From Bacteroidales bacterium (GTDB taxonomy: Bacteria; Bacteroidota; Bacteroidia; Bacteroidales; F082): 64,000 nt of DNA. Made by a program: the position numbers and the translations under genes. How positions within the stretch are numbered: the stretch's first letter is position 1; the number at the start of each line of letters is the position of its first letter. The stretch lies in NCBI GenBank assembly GCA_016285355.1, contig JAEEQP010000011.1:1-64000 (forward strand), written 5' to 3'. The notes under the pieces were generated by a model. The model searched no databases. It had not been told where the DNA came from and saw only the letters and a list, made by a program, of their open reading frames with translations. Positions 34,481-47,900 of the stretch are shown here, piece by piece.

Positions 34481-35496
34481 AAAAGACCTATTACCTGTTC
34501 AATCCCGGCGTGTTGGAGCGTAAGGACAACACACTGAAATTCACGCCATACGAGGTGAATGACAATGGAGATTTCATACATCCTTTGCAACCGCGCTACC
34601 TGCCCGTGGAGGATGTCGGCGAATTGTATGCCTTCGGCTCGTTGCGCGCCAACAGTGCCCTATTCAACTTTCTGGGGCAGAAAGACGTTGCCGTTCATTT
34701 CTTTGACTATTACGAGAACTACACCGGCTCGTTCATGCCTCGCGACGGTTTGCTTTCGGGACGGATGCTGCTGGCCCAGACCGCTTTCTACCAAAACAAG
34801 AAGAAACGCGTGGCCTTGGCGCAAAAATTCATCGAAGGTGCCGCCGCCAACATGCTCAAGAATCTGAATTACTACGACCGTCGCGGAAAAGACCTGAGTC
34901 CACAAATTGAGCGCATCAACAACCTCGCCGAAGGCATCTCAGGCACCACCGAGATTGACGAACTGATGGGCATGGAAGGCAACATCCGCATGAGTTATTA
35001 TGAAGCTTTTGATTTGATATTGAACGATTTCCAAATGGAAGGCCGCAGCAAGCAACCGCCTCAGAACGAGGTGAATGCCTTGATTTCATTTGGCAATATG
35101 ATGTGCTACTCGCAATGTTTGCGAGCTATCCATCAGACCCAACTCAACCCCACCATCAGCTATCTTCACACTCCAGGCGAAAGGCGTTACTCATTATGCC
35201 TCGACCTGTCTGAAATCTTCAAGCCCGTCATCGTGGACAGAATCATCTTCAAGGTATTAAATAAGAAGGAGATACAAGAAAAACACTTCGACAAGAAGCT
35301 GAACCGTTGCCTGCTGAACGAGGAAGGAAGAAAGATTTTCGTCAGAAACTTTGAAGAAAAACTGAACGAGACCATTCAACACAGGAAATTGGGGCGAAGT
35401 GTGAGCTACAAGCATCTCATCAAGTTGGAATGTTATAAACTATGCAAGCATTTATTGGAGATTGAAGAATACGAACCGTTGAAAATGTGGTGGTAA
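34477..35496 (+). CDS. cas1: Cas1 integrase (type I-B-like)
   Basis: 339 residues from MKKTYYLFNPGVLERKDN, preceded by a clear GGAGAGGAGG ribosome-binding site, which is unusual for this phylum. Catalytic residues are visible: Glu in GMEGNIRMSYYEAFD, His in ISYLHTPGERRYSLCLD and Asp in the following DLSEIFKP. Together with Cas2 it inserts new spacers at the leader end of the array. Confidence 0.95.
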   Translation: MKKTYYLFNPGVLERKDNTLKFTPYEVNDNGDFIHPLQPRYLPVEDVGELYAFGSLRANSALFNFLGQKDVAVHFFDYYENYTGSFMPRDGLLSGRMLLAQTAFYQNKKKRVALAQKFIEGAAANMLKNLNYYDRRGKDLSPQIERINNLAEGISGTTEIDELMGMEGNIRMSYYEAFDLILNDFQMEGRSKQPPQNEVNALISFGNMMCYSQCLRAIHQTQLNPTISYLHTPGERRYSLCLDLSEIFKPVIVDRIIFKVLNKKEIQEKHFDKKLNRCLLNEEGRKIFVRNFEEKLNETIQHRKLGRSVSYKHLIKLECYKLCKHLLEIEEYEPLKMWW

Positions 35497-35509
35497 AAAC
35501 CATTAAGCC

Positions 35510-35773
35510 ATGTATGTGATATTGGTGTATGACATTGGAGAAAAGCGTGTCGGCAAGATGTTGAAACTATGCCGCCAATATTTGAATTGGATACAAAACT
35601 CCGTTTTTGAGGGAGAGATCTCGGAAGTGAAACTGACCGAATTGAAGTCGAAAGCGAAAAAAATCATGGATGTGGAATCGGACAGTCTCATCATTTTCAG
35701 CAACGAAGCCACGAAATGGATGAACAAGGAAATCGTTGGGAAAGAACGATCCGACACCGATGTCTTTCTATAG
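35510..35773 (+). CDS. cas2: Cas2
   Basis: 87 residues. MYVILVYDIGEKRVGKMLKL carries the Cas2 first strand with the conserved Asp (YDI). Then come WIQNSVFEGEIS and a ferredoxin-like fold of normal length. It bridges two Cas1 dimers during spacer integration. Last cas gene; the array leader follows directly. Confidence 0.94.
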   Translation: MYVILVYDIGEKRVGKMLKLCRQYLNWIQNSVFEGEISEVKLTELKSKAKKIMDVESDSLIIFSNEATKWMNKEIVGKERSDTDVFL

Positions 35774-35987
35774 CTAAAGTTGTCGAACCTCAGGCTTTCG
35801 GAAGAAGCTGAGGGCATAATAATAAATCGTGTTCTTTGACATGTTGAAAATCAAAAAGATATAGAGTTGTCGAAACTCCACGAAAAATATACAATTGCAC
35901 ATCGACGATTTTTTAGTACTTTTGTCCCGCTGAAATCAACCGTTACCAGATTGAAAATCAGCGGGACAAAGTCGTCGATGTCAACGG
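35774..35987 (+). promoter_or_regulatory. CRISPR leader with promoter and nested inverted repeats
   Basis: The 214 nt between cas2 and the first repeat hold three elements. A hairpin at 35788-35813 (CCTCAGGCTT with AAGCTGAGG) may end the cas transcript. A promoter follows: TTG at 35895, 19 nt, TACTTTTG at 35917-35924. Nested inverted repeats surround it: CATCGACGA (35900-35908) with TCGTCGATG (35972-35980), and GTCCCGCTGA (35924-35933) with TCAGCGGGAC (35958-35967). The loop holds AATC-AACC and ATTGAAA, which recall the repeat ends. Confidence 0.7.
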
Positions 35988-38900
35988 CTTTTAATCGAAC
36001 CATCTGGAATTGAAATATGACAATGCTACCCAACATTACTTCGACCGTAACTCTTTTAATCGAACCATCTGGAATTGAAATGTAGTAAGATTAAATTTAA
36101 CAGTACCAGTTAAGTAGTCTTTTAATCGAACCATCTGGAATTGAAATATGTGAAAGACCAGCGTTTTCGAGATTGAGGATAGTCTTTTAATCGAACCATC
36201 TGGAATTGAAATGCAATGACGCTGGGGAAAGCAATGTCACCTGACACACTTTTAATCGAACCATCTGGAATTGAAATCCAACAACAACAGAGACTTTACG
36301 ATTGAGTTCATCGCTTTTAATCGAACCATCTGGAATTGAAATATATCAAAGGTTATTCTATTCAGATAAGCAGGAAAACTTTTAATCGAACCATCTGGAA
36401 TTGAAATTCGCGTCCGTTTTGGGATAATACTTTACGATTGATCTTTTAATCGAACCATCTGGAATTGAAATATTTCATTCTATTTGATACTCTGACCTAC
36501 TGCGATCTTTTAATCGAACCATCTGGAATTGAAATTAACGGATAATGTAACCAGTATACACACCCGAATACTTTTAATCGAACCATCTGGAATTGAAATC
36601 GATACTATCAGCGTAAGTTGTACTATTCTTATGAGCTTTTAATCGAACCATCTGGAATTGAAATATACGGACACACTCTGTCATTGACGACAACATAACC
36701 CTTTTAATCGAACCATCTGGAATTGAAATGTCACAATAACACTTTGCATATGCCAACAAGCCTAACTTTTAATCGAACCATCTGGAATTGAAATGAGGAC
36801 ACCTCCATCGAACAACTCAAGGCATACACCTTTTAATCGAACCATCTGGAATTGAAATATAGTGGAGGCCGAGGGCTTTGAAGATGGTGATGTTGCTTTT
36901 AATCGAACCATCTGGAATTGAAATAACGTTACCCCTACTGCAGGTGTTCGTATTCCTGCTTTTAATCGAACCATCTGGAATTGAAATCGATACAAGCACT
37001 TACTATTAGTATAGGTATTTATCCTTTTAATCGAACCATCTGGAATTGAAATGAATGTCAAACTCACCGACGGCGACCTCCAGATGCTCTTTTAATCGAA
37101 CCATCTGGAATTGAAATAGACGCGAATACGCCTACCTTGTCATGAGACACCAACTTTTAATCGAACCATCTGGAATTGAAATATGCTTATAAAACTCGCC
37201 AATGAGGAACCAAAAACCCTTTTAATCGAACCATCTGGAATTGAAATCACATTTGTTTGTAAAGCACTTTGTTATCCTGCCAACTTTTAATCGAACCATC
37301 TGGAATTGAAATTTCCTGTTGAAGACGTTATGTCGAAGTATCTTGTTACTTTTAATCGAACCATCTGGAATTGAAATAGTGCAATACTCATAACCGTCAC
37401 TTTTGAGAGCCACTTTTAATCGAACCATCTGGAATTGAAATTGGGCGACGAAAAGAAACAGTCTTCCGACGGCGCCAACTTTTAATCGAACCATCTGGAA
37501 TTGAAATGTCGCAATAACACTTTGCATACGCAAGCAAACCTACTTTTAATCGAACCATCTGGAATTGAAATATCTTCGACAAACGTTTAGCTAACTTACG
37601 ACGTGTACTTTTAATCGAACCATCTGGAATTGAAATCTGAAAAGGGAATACATTGAGATTTTGGCCGATGCCACTTTTAATCGAACCATCTGGAATTGAA
37701 ATATCTTCCTCACCATCCACATAACTCATATCTTCTGCTTTTAATCGAACCATCTGGAATTGAAATGCACGTTTGACCTGAATGCGCAACCGTTTAAAGA
37801 ATCTTTTAATCGAACCATCTGGAATTGAAATCCGGCACCCATATCACGCAGTCAATGGGCTGTTCGTCTTTTAATCGAACCATCTGGAATTGAAATAATC
37901 CATACATCGAATATGAAAGAAACAGAGCTAATCTTTTAATCGAACCATCTGGAATTGAAATTGCGGTGGGTAACAGAAAACCCCGGCAGGGTGTCAGCTT
38001 TTAATCGAACCATCTGGAATTGAAATGCGGTATGGTGTCCGACTGGTAGGAGCCTTCGATGTCTTTTAATCGAACCATCTGGAATTGAAATAGCAAATCA
38101 ACGCCGAATCGCTGAAGAACCTGGACCTTTTAATCGAACCATCTGGAATTGAAATGATAGATAGGCGTCCGCAATGGTCTTCGCTTTTTGCCTTTTAATC
38201 GAACCATCTGGAATTGAAATAAGGCGAGGCCGCCGACCTCGTTCCGGCCAGCGGTGCTTTTAATCGAACCATCTGGAATTGAAATTTCGTAGGTTGTCAT
38301 GGCGCAATGCTTAGTTGAAATCTTTTAATCGAACCATCTGGAATTGAAATACTGGATAGGGGATGAAAAAAACAGCCCTTTGGTTCTTTTAATCGAACCA
38401 TCTGGAATTGAAATCCGATAGTAAGCCCCGGAATGAAATTAATGCCATCCCTTTTAATCGAACCATCTGGAATTGAAATTGCTTCAGTGGCCGACTTGTC
38501 GGACGTGAAAATCACTTCTTTTAATCGAACCATCTGGAATTGAAATTGGACAAAATCTTCAAATCCGACAAAATCATGGGCACTTTTAATCGAACCATCT
38601 GGAATTGAAATTCCTTTCTTCCTGACCATCGACTACATCGATGTTGCCTTTTAATCGAACCATCTGGAATTGAAATTTGTGTGCTGCTTAATTCAATGTC
38701 GCCGATGTTATCTTTTAATCGAACCATCTGGAATTGAAATGGCGTAGATTGGTGGTTAAAAGATTGAGATTTTGAGCTTTTAATCGAACCATCTGGAATT
38801 GAAATTCGTACATGACAGCTTGCGTCAGGAAAGGAAACAAAACTTTTAATCGAACCATCTGGAATTGAAATCGGTAAAGAACTCTATCATCAATAACTCC

Positions 38901-41900
38901 GATATCGCTTTTAATCGAACCATCTGGAATTGAAATTGCGTCACGATAACAAGACATCGGGCGGAAACTCTTTCTTTTAATCGAACCATCTGGAATTGAA
39001 ATCCGCCACCTCCGCCCGCATCATGGCCATTCTCCTCCCTTTTAATCGAACCATCTGGAATTGAAATGTCGATGGGAGGCTTCGCCAAGGCCTTTGCAGG
39101 CGCTTTTAATCGAACCATCTGGAATTGAAATTGGCCATGAGTGCAGATGGCAAGGTTCTGGCGTGAGCTTTTAATCGAACCATCTGGAATTGAAATGTCA
39201 CGGCGAAGCGAAGCGGGAACACCCCTTCAGAGCTTTTAATCGAACCATCTGGAATTGAAATGTTGGTACCGTCCGTGCTTCTTTGCACGGTCAATGTCTT
39301 TTAATCGAACCATCTGGAATTGAAATAAACCATCAAAAAACTGAAAGCCATCGGCATCAAGACTTTTAATCGAACCATCTGGAATTGAAATCGGGATTCG
39401 CACCTGTCAACGACCAGAAGCCAGGCTCCTTTTAATCGAACCATCTGGAATTGAAATTTCCTGGGCGCGAAGGAAGAAGTCAGTGAAGCGGTCCTTTTAA
39501 TCGAACCATCTGGAATTGAAATGAGGCTATGAGCGATGTGAAAGAATACCTGTCTGACCTTTTAATCGAACCATCTGGAATTGAAATGTGTTCTCTGTGC
39601 CGACTCTCCGGCTGTCGTTCTTGCTTTTAATCGAACCATCTGGAATTGAAATCAGGCAAGCGCGACGAGAACGGCAACCCGAAGATGTCTTTTAATCGAA
39701 CCATCTGGAATTGAAATAGTCGTCCATATCGGACAATGCAAACACCATGCGGGCTTTTAATCGAACCATCTGGAATTGAAATAGGCGTCGCGCAGTTCCA
39801 TCGCGCTTTCGGCTCCGTCTTTTAATCGAACCATCTGGAATTGAAATAGGCATTGGGCGGCTCGGTCAACTCGTTCGAGGACACTTTTAATCGAACCATC
39901 TGGAATTGAAATTTGCCTGCGGAGGTTCCTGGCGAAAAACGGCGAGCCCTTTTAATCGAACCATCTGGAATTGAAATGAGAGAAATCGGACGAGACCGAC
40001 ACCAACCTCCCGCCTTTTAATCGAACCATCTGGAATTGAAATAGGCGTCTTCGGTTTGGTCGGCGCGGAGGTCGAACGCTTTTAATCGAACCATCTGGAA
40101 TTGAAATAGGCGCTGATGCCGACATTCGACGCGCCGTGTTGGTCTTTTAATCGAACCATCTGGAATTGAAATTCCCAGAAGGCAATACAATGGTCACTTG
40201 CGGAAATGACTTTTAATCGAACCATCTGGAATTGAAATAAAAGTCAGATAATGACAAAATGACAGAAAAATTTACTTTTAATCGAACCATCTGGAATTGA
40301 AATTTGCTGGTGCGCGTTCAGTCGATAGGCTGCTGGCTCCTTTTAATCGAACCATCTGGAATTGAAATCCGATTTAGGTCAATATCAAGATGCGTTTGGC
40401 TTTGACTTTTAATCGAACCATCTGGAATTGAAATATTTTAGTCAAGTCTTCAAGAATCTTTTGAGCCATGCTTTTAATCGAACCATCTGGAATTGAAATA
40501 GGTATTGCAGGTTCAGGAGGCTCGTCAGGTTCCGTTCTTTTAATCGAACCATCTGGAATTGAAATTGTTTGAACGCGCTGGATGGACGGTGACTGAAAAG
40601 AACTTTTAATCGAACCATCTGGAATTGAAATGGCTTATTTGTTATCGTGGTGACGGCAAACCTTTCCTTTTAATCGAACCATCTGGAATTGAAATGTCCG
40701 ACGTGATGCACGGTGACGGCGACTGGGACACCTTTTAATCGAACCATCTGGAATTGAAATTTGCTTTGACTCGTGCTTCACACCTGACGGCGGTACTTTT
40801 AATCGAACCATCTGGAATTGAAATCCGTTAACAGATAAATGGATTGTTGAACAAAAAATTCTTTTAATCGAACCATCTGGAATTGAAATACCCTTACTCG
40901 CCCTTCGTTGTGATTCCTTCGACACTTTTAATCGAACCATCTGGAATTGAAATAGGGTGATGTCGTCCAGGTTTTCGGGTGTCTTCTTCCTTTTAATCGA
41001 ACCATCTGGAATTGAAATAACACAAGATCGAGCACCTTGCGGTTTGCCTCCCATCTTTTAATCGAACCATCTGGAATTGAAATAGCGGAAAGCCTAAAAA
41101 GGAAAGATGCCCAAATAGACTTTTAATCGAACCATCTGGAATTGAAATTCCGAAAGACGGGCGGATACATCGCGGCCAAGGCCGACCTTTTAATCGAACC
41201 ATCTGGAATTGAAATGATGGATTTCTGTACCATAGCCTTGAAACAAAGCCACTTTTAATCGAACCATCTGGAATTGAAATATCTCGGGGCGCAACACCGT
41301 ATCTTCACCGCGCTTTTCTTTTAATCGAACCATCTGGAATTGAAATTAATCAGCTCCTTCTTGATGTCGTATGGCTCGTTCCTCTTTTAATCGAACCATC
41401 TGGAATTGAAATTCGACTTGCGACGTGGTGTTTGGCAGCACCAGAACTTTTAATCGAACCATCTGGAATTGAAATAAGCGGCTACACATTGCAGATGAAC
41501 GAGGAGGGAACCTTTTAATCGAACCATCTGGAATTGAAATACTCTACATTTACGCTGACAAACAACACTGGCGCGACTTTTAATCGAACCATCTGGAATT
41601 GAAATCTGGTACAATTATCCGCTTCTTCTCGGCTGACGATTCTTTTAATCGAACCATCTGGAATTGAAATCGATGTCGGCGATGTTGGCCGGCAGCTGGC
41701 GTGATCTTTTAATCGAACCATCTGGAATTGAAATTAAGCTCCACCACCTACACCATGACCGAAATCGCACTTTTAATCGAACCATCTGGAATTGAAATTG
41801 ACGATGTGCTGAAGGTGAAATGGATAGAGGTCTGCTTTTAATCGAACCATCTGGAATTGAAATTACATAGTGCGCAGTCCTGGTGTACGATGGCTTGATA

Positions 41901-44900
41901 CTTTTAATCGAACCATCTGGAATTGAAATTGAGTCGCTGCCGGAATACAAGAGGATGAAGGGAAACTTTTAATCGAACCATCTGGAATTGAAATTTGCTT
42001 GAAAAGAACTTTCTGGACCCGGACAGCTATCTTTTAATCGAACCATCTGGAATTGAAATTAGTATAGCTCGCCCTTGTCCATGTCGCGCGGCGGCTTTTA
42101 ATCGAACCATCTGGAATTGAAATTTAATATGGGTGTTGGATTTGGATTTGGATTTGGATCTTTTAATCGAACCATCTGGAATTGAAATAGAATAGTTGTC
42201 AGTGCGCAGATGGCGAACACGATCTTTTAATCGAACCATCTGGAATTGAAATAGATTAAGGATTACCAGGTTCTGGATTTGATAAACACTTTTAATCGAA
42301 CCATCTGGAATTGAAATAGCCAAATCGAAAGGCTCACGAGCGGTGAGTTATTACCTTTTAATCGAACCATCTGGAATTGAAATAACTCAAGACCAAGCTC
42401 AACTACGCCCAGCAGTACTTTTAATCGAACCATCTGGAATTGAAATTGCTTTGTGGTGACGATGATTTCTTCACCTTTTTCCTTTTAATCGAACCATCTG
42501 GAATTGAAATTGGTTTTGTACCGCCAAAGTGGAGCTCTCGTCTCTCCTTTTAATCGAACCATCTGGAATTGAAATAAAGTAGGTAAGATCATAGAGCATC
42601 TTCTTTTGAAGCTTTTAATCGAACCATCTGGAATTGAAATATATGTAAGTTATGAGTTCTCATTGAATGAAAGCTCTTTTAATCGAACCATCTGGAATTG
42701 AAATTACGAAGTGGATGACGGCAACGGCAACAAGATCAAGCTTTTAATCGAACCATCTGGAATTGAAATAAGGATATGATTATGTCATAGGTCTTCGCCA
42801 AGAGGGCTTTTAATCGAACCATCTGGAATTGAAATTCAATCGCAGGGCATGTTGAAACTCATGAACGGAGCTTTTAATCGAACCATCTGGAATTGAAATA
42901 TCGTTGATCATAAGTTCAGTGAGTTTCATTGGTCGCTTTTAATCGAACCATCTGGAATTGAAATTGAACAAACTCTACGAGTTGTGAACTTTGATACTTT
43001 ACTTTTAATCGAACCATCTGGAATTGAAATAAAGTCTCGATTAAATTCTTTTGCAGTCATAATTTAACTTTTAATCGAACCATCTGGAATTGAAATCTGG
43101 ATTCCGTTCTATGAGGATGAAGTAGGCATAAACTTTTAATCGAACCATCTGGAATTGAAATTTGCGTTGCTGGAGCGTTTGATGGCGGCGCGGTGCGCTT
43201 TTAATCGAACCATCTGGAATTGAAATAAAGTCGTTGAGGATAAAATCAACCGTCTTTTGAGGCTTTTAATCGAACCATCTGGAATTGAAATTCGTTTGCC
43301 TTTATAGCCTCTTTAATCTGTTGGGCCTTTTAATCGAACCATCTGGAATTGAAATTCAAAGAAAGCGTTTACGGCTCACACGTTAGAAGCCTTTTAATCG
43401 AACCATCTGGAATTGAAATGACGCGAAGCGGCTAAAGCTATAGCCCAACAGATTCTTTTAATCGAACCATCTGGAATTGAAATCCGTGAATGATGGCAAC
43501 ACGCAGGAAATTAAAAACGCTTTTAATCGAACCATCTGGAATTGAAATGATTAAAGCGTAACACACTAAACCAATTAAAGCAATGCTTTTAATCGAACCA
43601 TCTGGAATTGAAATATCTTAGTTAAGTCTTCAAGTATCTTTTGAGCCATGTCTTTTAATCGAACCATCTGGAATTGAAATTTTGGATAAACCTTTGGCAT
43701 CGTCGACAATAACTTGCTTTTAATCGAACCATCTGGAATTGAAATAAGTCATTTGATTCGTATAGTTCTTGCCTCGCATCTTTTAATCGAACCATCTGGA
43801 ATTGAAATCTGGACGCTCTCCTCGGTGTATTCGCTCTTGGTGCTCTTTTAATCGAACCATCTGGAATTGAAATTGACGATGTGCTGAAGGTGAAATGGAT
43901 AGAGGTCTGCTTTTAATCGAACCATCTGGAATTGAAATTTAAGACTTACAAAGTTAAGCGTTACGCAATAGCAGCTTTTAATCGAACCATCTGGAATTGA
44001 AATTCAACAGTGGCATAAATGCCATAATGAGCATACTGACTTTTAATCGAACCATCTGGAATTGAAATATAGTCATAGCGGAGACTGCAAGACTTAAAAA
44101 TGAACTTTTAATCGAACCATCTGGAATTGAAATACGACAGGGACGGATTGCCTTTGCAGGCTGGCATTCTTTTAATCGAACCATCTGGAATTGAAATTTG
44201 TGCAATTGCGATAGCTGTTTTGTAGCATTCTTCTTTTAATCGAACCATCTGGAATTGAAATTCAGTCGCCTCCTCTTGTGGCACCAACACACCCTTCCTT
44301 TTAATCGAACCATCTGGAATTGAAATCCATGTACGACTCGCTGGCGGTACTCTCCTTGCCCCTTTTAATCGAACCATCTGGAATTGAAATAATCAAATGT
44401 GCTGGAACCGCGAACTCCGCAGAAAAACTTTTAATCGAACCATCTGGAATTGAAATTGAGTTTCAAAGATAAAATCCAACAAAAGATAGACAACTTTTAA
44501 TCGAACCATCTGGAATTGAAATTATTGAATTATCCAATCATTGACCTGCAAAACCAGCTTTTAATCGAACCATCTGGAATTGAAATCGCGTCAAAATGCA
44601 GTACCACGGAAATAGGGCAATTACTTTTAATCGAACCATCTGGAATTGAAATAAAGAACAGGCAACAAAGCCAGACCAGCGAAAAGCCCTTTTAATCGAA
44701 CCATCTGGAATTGAAATCGGTGATATAGTTCTGGTTGTAAGTGCCTAAAGAGCTTTTAATCGAACCATCTGGAATTGAAATATAGTCATAGCAGGAATGG
44801 CAAGACTTAAAAATGAACTTTTAATCGAACCATCTGGAATTGAAATTTCGGCGGAGAGGTCTGGAAACAATTCAAGCATCCCCTTTTAATCGAACCATCT

Positions 44901-47900
44901 GGAATTGAAATATGACCGCAGGCGACAAGGCGGCAATCGTTAAGGCCTTTTAATCGAACCATCTGGAATTGAAATATCCGTGAAGCCACAATTCTGCGCG
45001 GTTTCGTCTTGCTTTTAATCGAACCATCTGGAATTGAAATAGCCGAGGTAAACGAGGCCAGCATGAAAGCCCTATTCTTTTAATCGAACCATCTGGAATT
45101 GAAATCAAATACATTCGGGCAGTACTTGGTGTAAGTGTTCACTTTTAATCGAACCATCTGGAATTGAAATAAGGGAATTGCTTCGACGGCCTTTTGTGAG
45201 CGGTCCTTTTAATCGAACCATCTGGAATTGAAATGTAGATTTGCGCCTCGACCTTCTGGCCGACCGAGGCTTTTAATCGAACCATCTGGAATTGAAATAA
45301 AAGACGGTCAGAAAGACCGCGAACACCATCACCTCTTTTAATCGAACCATCTGGAATTGAAATTGTTTTGTCTTGCAGGTTAGATTGTGCGTCCTTTTCT
45401 TTTAATCGAACCATCTGGAATTGAAATTGATTTCGGATTTCGTAATTGGTGACTTCCTCATTGCCTTTTAATCGAACCATCTGGAATTGAAATTTGTTGG
45501 TGAAGTTGTGGAAGAGGTGGCCGTCAAGCTTTTAATCGAACCATCTGGAATTGAAATATGTGCGCTCCTACGCTTCCAGTGTAGGTTTGCAGCTTTTAAT
45601 CGAACCATCTGGAATTGAAATGTGGGAAGGGCGTTGCGTGTAAAGGGTAGCAGAACACTTTTAATCGAACCATCTGGAATTGAAATAAGGCTTTGCGAGG
45701 TCTACCACAACCTGCCCCACAACTTTTAATCGAACCATCTGGAATTGAAATCCATCAAGGTCAGCCTCCGCAAGTCGGTGCAGACCATCTTTTAATCGAA
45801 CCATCTGGAATTGAAATCCAGTCAACGCCTGGACCTGATTCACCAACGGAGGGCTTTTAATCGAACCATCTGGAATTGAAATCAAATTAACATTAACACT
45901 TTATTCAAGGTAAAACATTCTTTTAATCGAACCATCTGGAATTGAAATTGACCGAAATTGCCGACAACACTTTCATCGCCGCTTCTTTTAATCGAACCAT
46001 CTGGAATTGAAATTTGGTAAAGCTTTTCTTACGGATTGTCAAAACGTGATCTTTTAATCGAACCATCTGGAATTGAAATATGCTGAAAAGGCACATCATC
46101 AATGCAATAAGTGCTCTTTTAATCGAACCATCTGGAATTGAAATTTGATACAACCGCACGAGGACACTACGGAAGATAGCACTTTTAATCGAACCATCTG
46201 GAATTGAAATGTCTCTGATTTAGGTGCAACTTTGTCTAATGCTGTCTCTTTTAATCGAACCATCTGGAATTGAAATAAATTTAGGAGATAACCAAATTTG
46301 TGTCAGTTAGCCCTTTTAATCGAACCATCTGGAATTGAAATTCAAGAGAACCTTGAATGATACGAGACGGAACAGCCCTTTTAATCGAACCATCTGGAAT
46401 TGAAATATGTTGTTGAACAAGTTCCTGTTGTTGATGAATGTGGCTTTTAATCGAACCATCTGGAATTGAAATTCTACTAAACTCATATCTTCGGCAATAC
46501 GGAGCATACTTTTAATCGAACCATCTGGAATTGAAATATGGTATACCTTATAAGTCTAAGAACTATGTCATGACTTTTAATCGAACCATCTGGAATTGAA
46601 ATTACAACGGAACAACTCCTATAATCGTAGAAAGAATGCTTTTAATCGAACCATCTGGAATTGAAATTGCTTAAAGAGGCAAGGAAATTCCATGTCACGA
46701 ATATCTTTTAATCGAACCATCTGGAATTGAAATATCAAGATACTTATTAGTTGTAGCCTTCTCAACATCTTTTAATCGAACCATCTGGAATTGAAATGTA
46801 GCAGCAACATCAAGGTCATGCGGAGGAACAGACACTTTTAATCGAACCATCTGGAATTGAAATAAGAGAATCAACATTATATTGTAACGAGCCACTAACT
46901 TTTAATCGAACCATCTGGAATTGAAATAAATGTTGACTTTGTCGATGAAACGGTGTAGTTAGTCGCTTTTAATCGAACCATCTGGAATTGAAATAAAATA
47001 GGGTTTTAAGATTGGAACGGTGGCGATGTACTTTTAATCGAACCATCTGGAATTGAAATAAGTTGTTGCAGGCAAAGCAGGAGCTGTGGTCAATGCTTTT
47101 AATCGAACCATCTGGAATTGAAATTCATATCTATATAAGACGCGAAGCCGCAAGCCGTCTTTTAATCGAACCATCTGGAATTGAAATAACTAACCGCCTA
47201 ATGAGTAAAGGCGTAATTTTTTAGCTTTTAATCGAACCATCTGGAATTGAAATAGTAGTCCGTTCGTGGCCAATGCACCCAATGGCCAACTTTTAATCGA
47301 ACCATCTGGAATTGAAATGCAACAAGGCTTTGGCCGTGGCTTTCAAGTATGCAGCTTTTAATCGAACCATCTGGAATTGAAATCCGCAAAGCGGTTACAC
47401 CACGCGCCGCAGGTGGCGCCTTTTAATCGAACCATCTGGAATTGAAATAGCAATTCCCGACCTCACTTCTTTGCCGCTATCGGCTTTTAATCGAACCATC
47501 TGGAATTGAAATCCGTAGCTGTCAAATGGGCCATCATCCGGGTGTTCCTTTTAATCGAACCATCTGGAATTGAAATAGAGCAGCATTTCGCTTATAATGC
47601 TCGCCAAGATTACTTTTAATCGAACCATCTGGAATTGAAATAGAGCAGCATTTCGCTTATAATGCTCGCCAAGATCTTTTAATCGAACCATCTGGAATTG
47701 AAATTAGGCTGCACCAATGGTCATTGCTGACATAGCCACTTTTAATCGAACCATCTGGAATTGAAATACCGTAGCTGTCAAATGGGCCATCATCCGGGTG
47801 TTCTTTTAATCGAACCATCTGGAATTGAAATAAAGGTTATGTCAATGAGAAAAGTTTTAAACTTGCAACTTTTAATCGAACCATCTGGAATTGAAATCCA

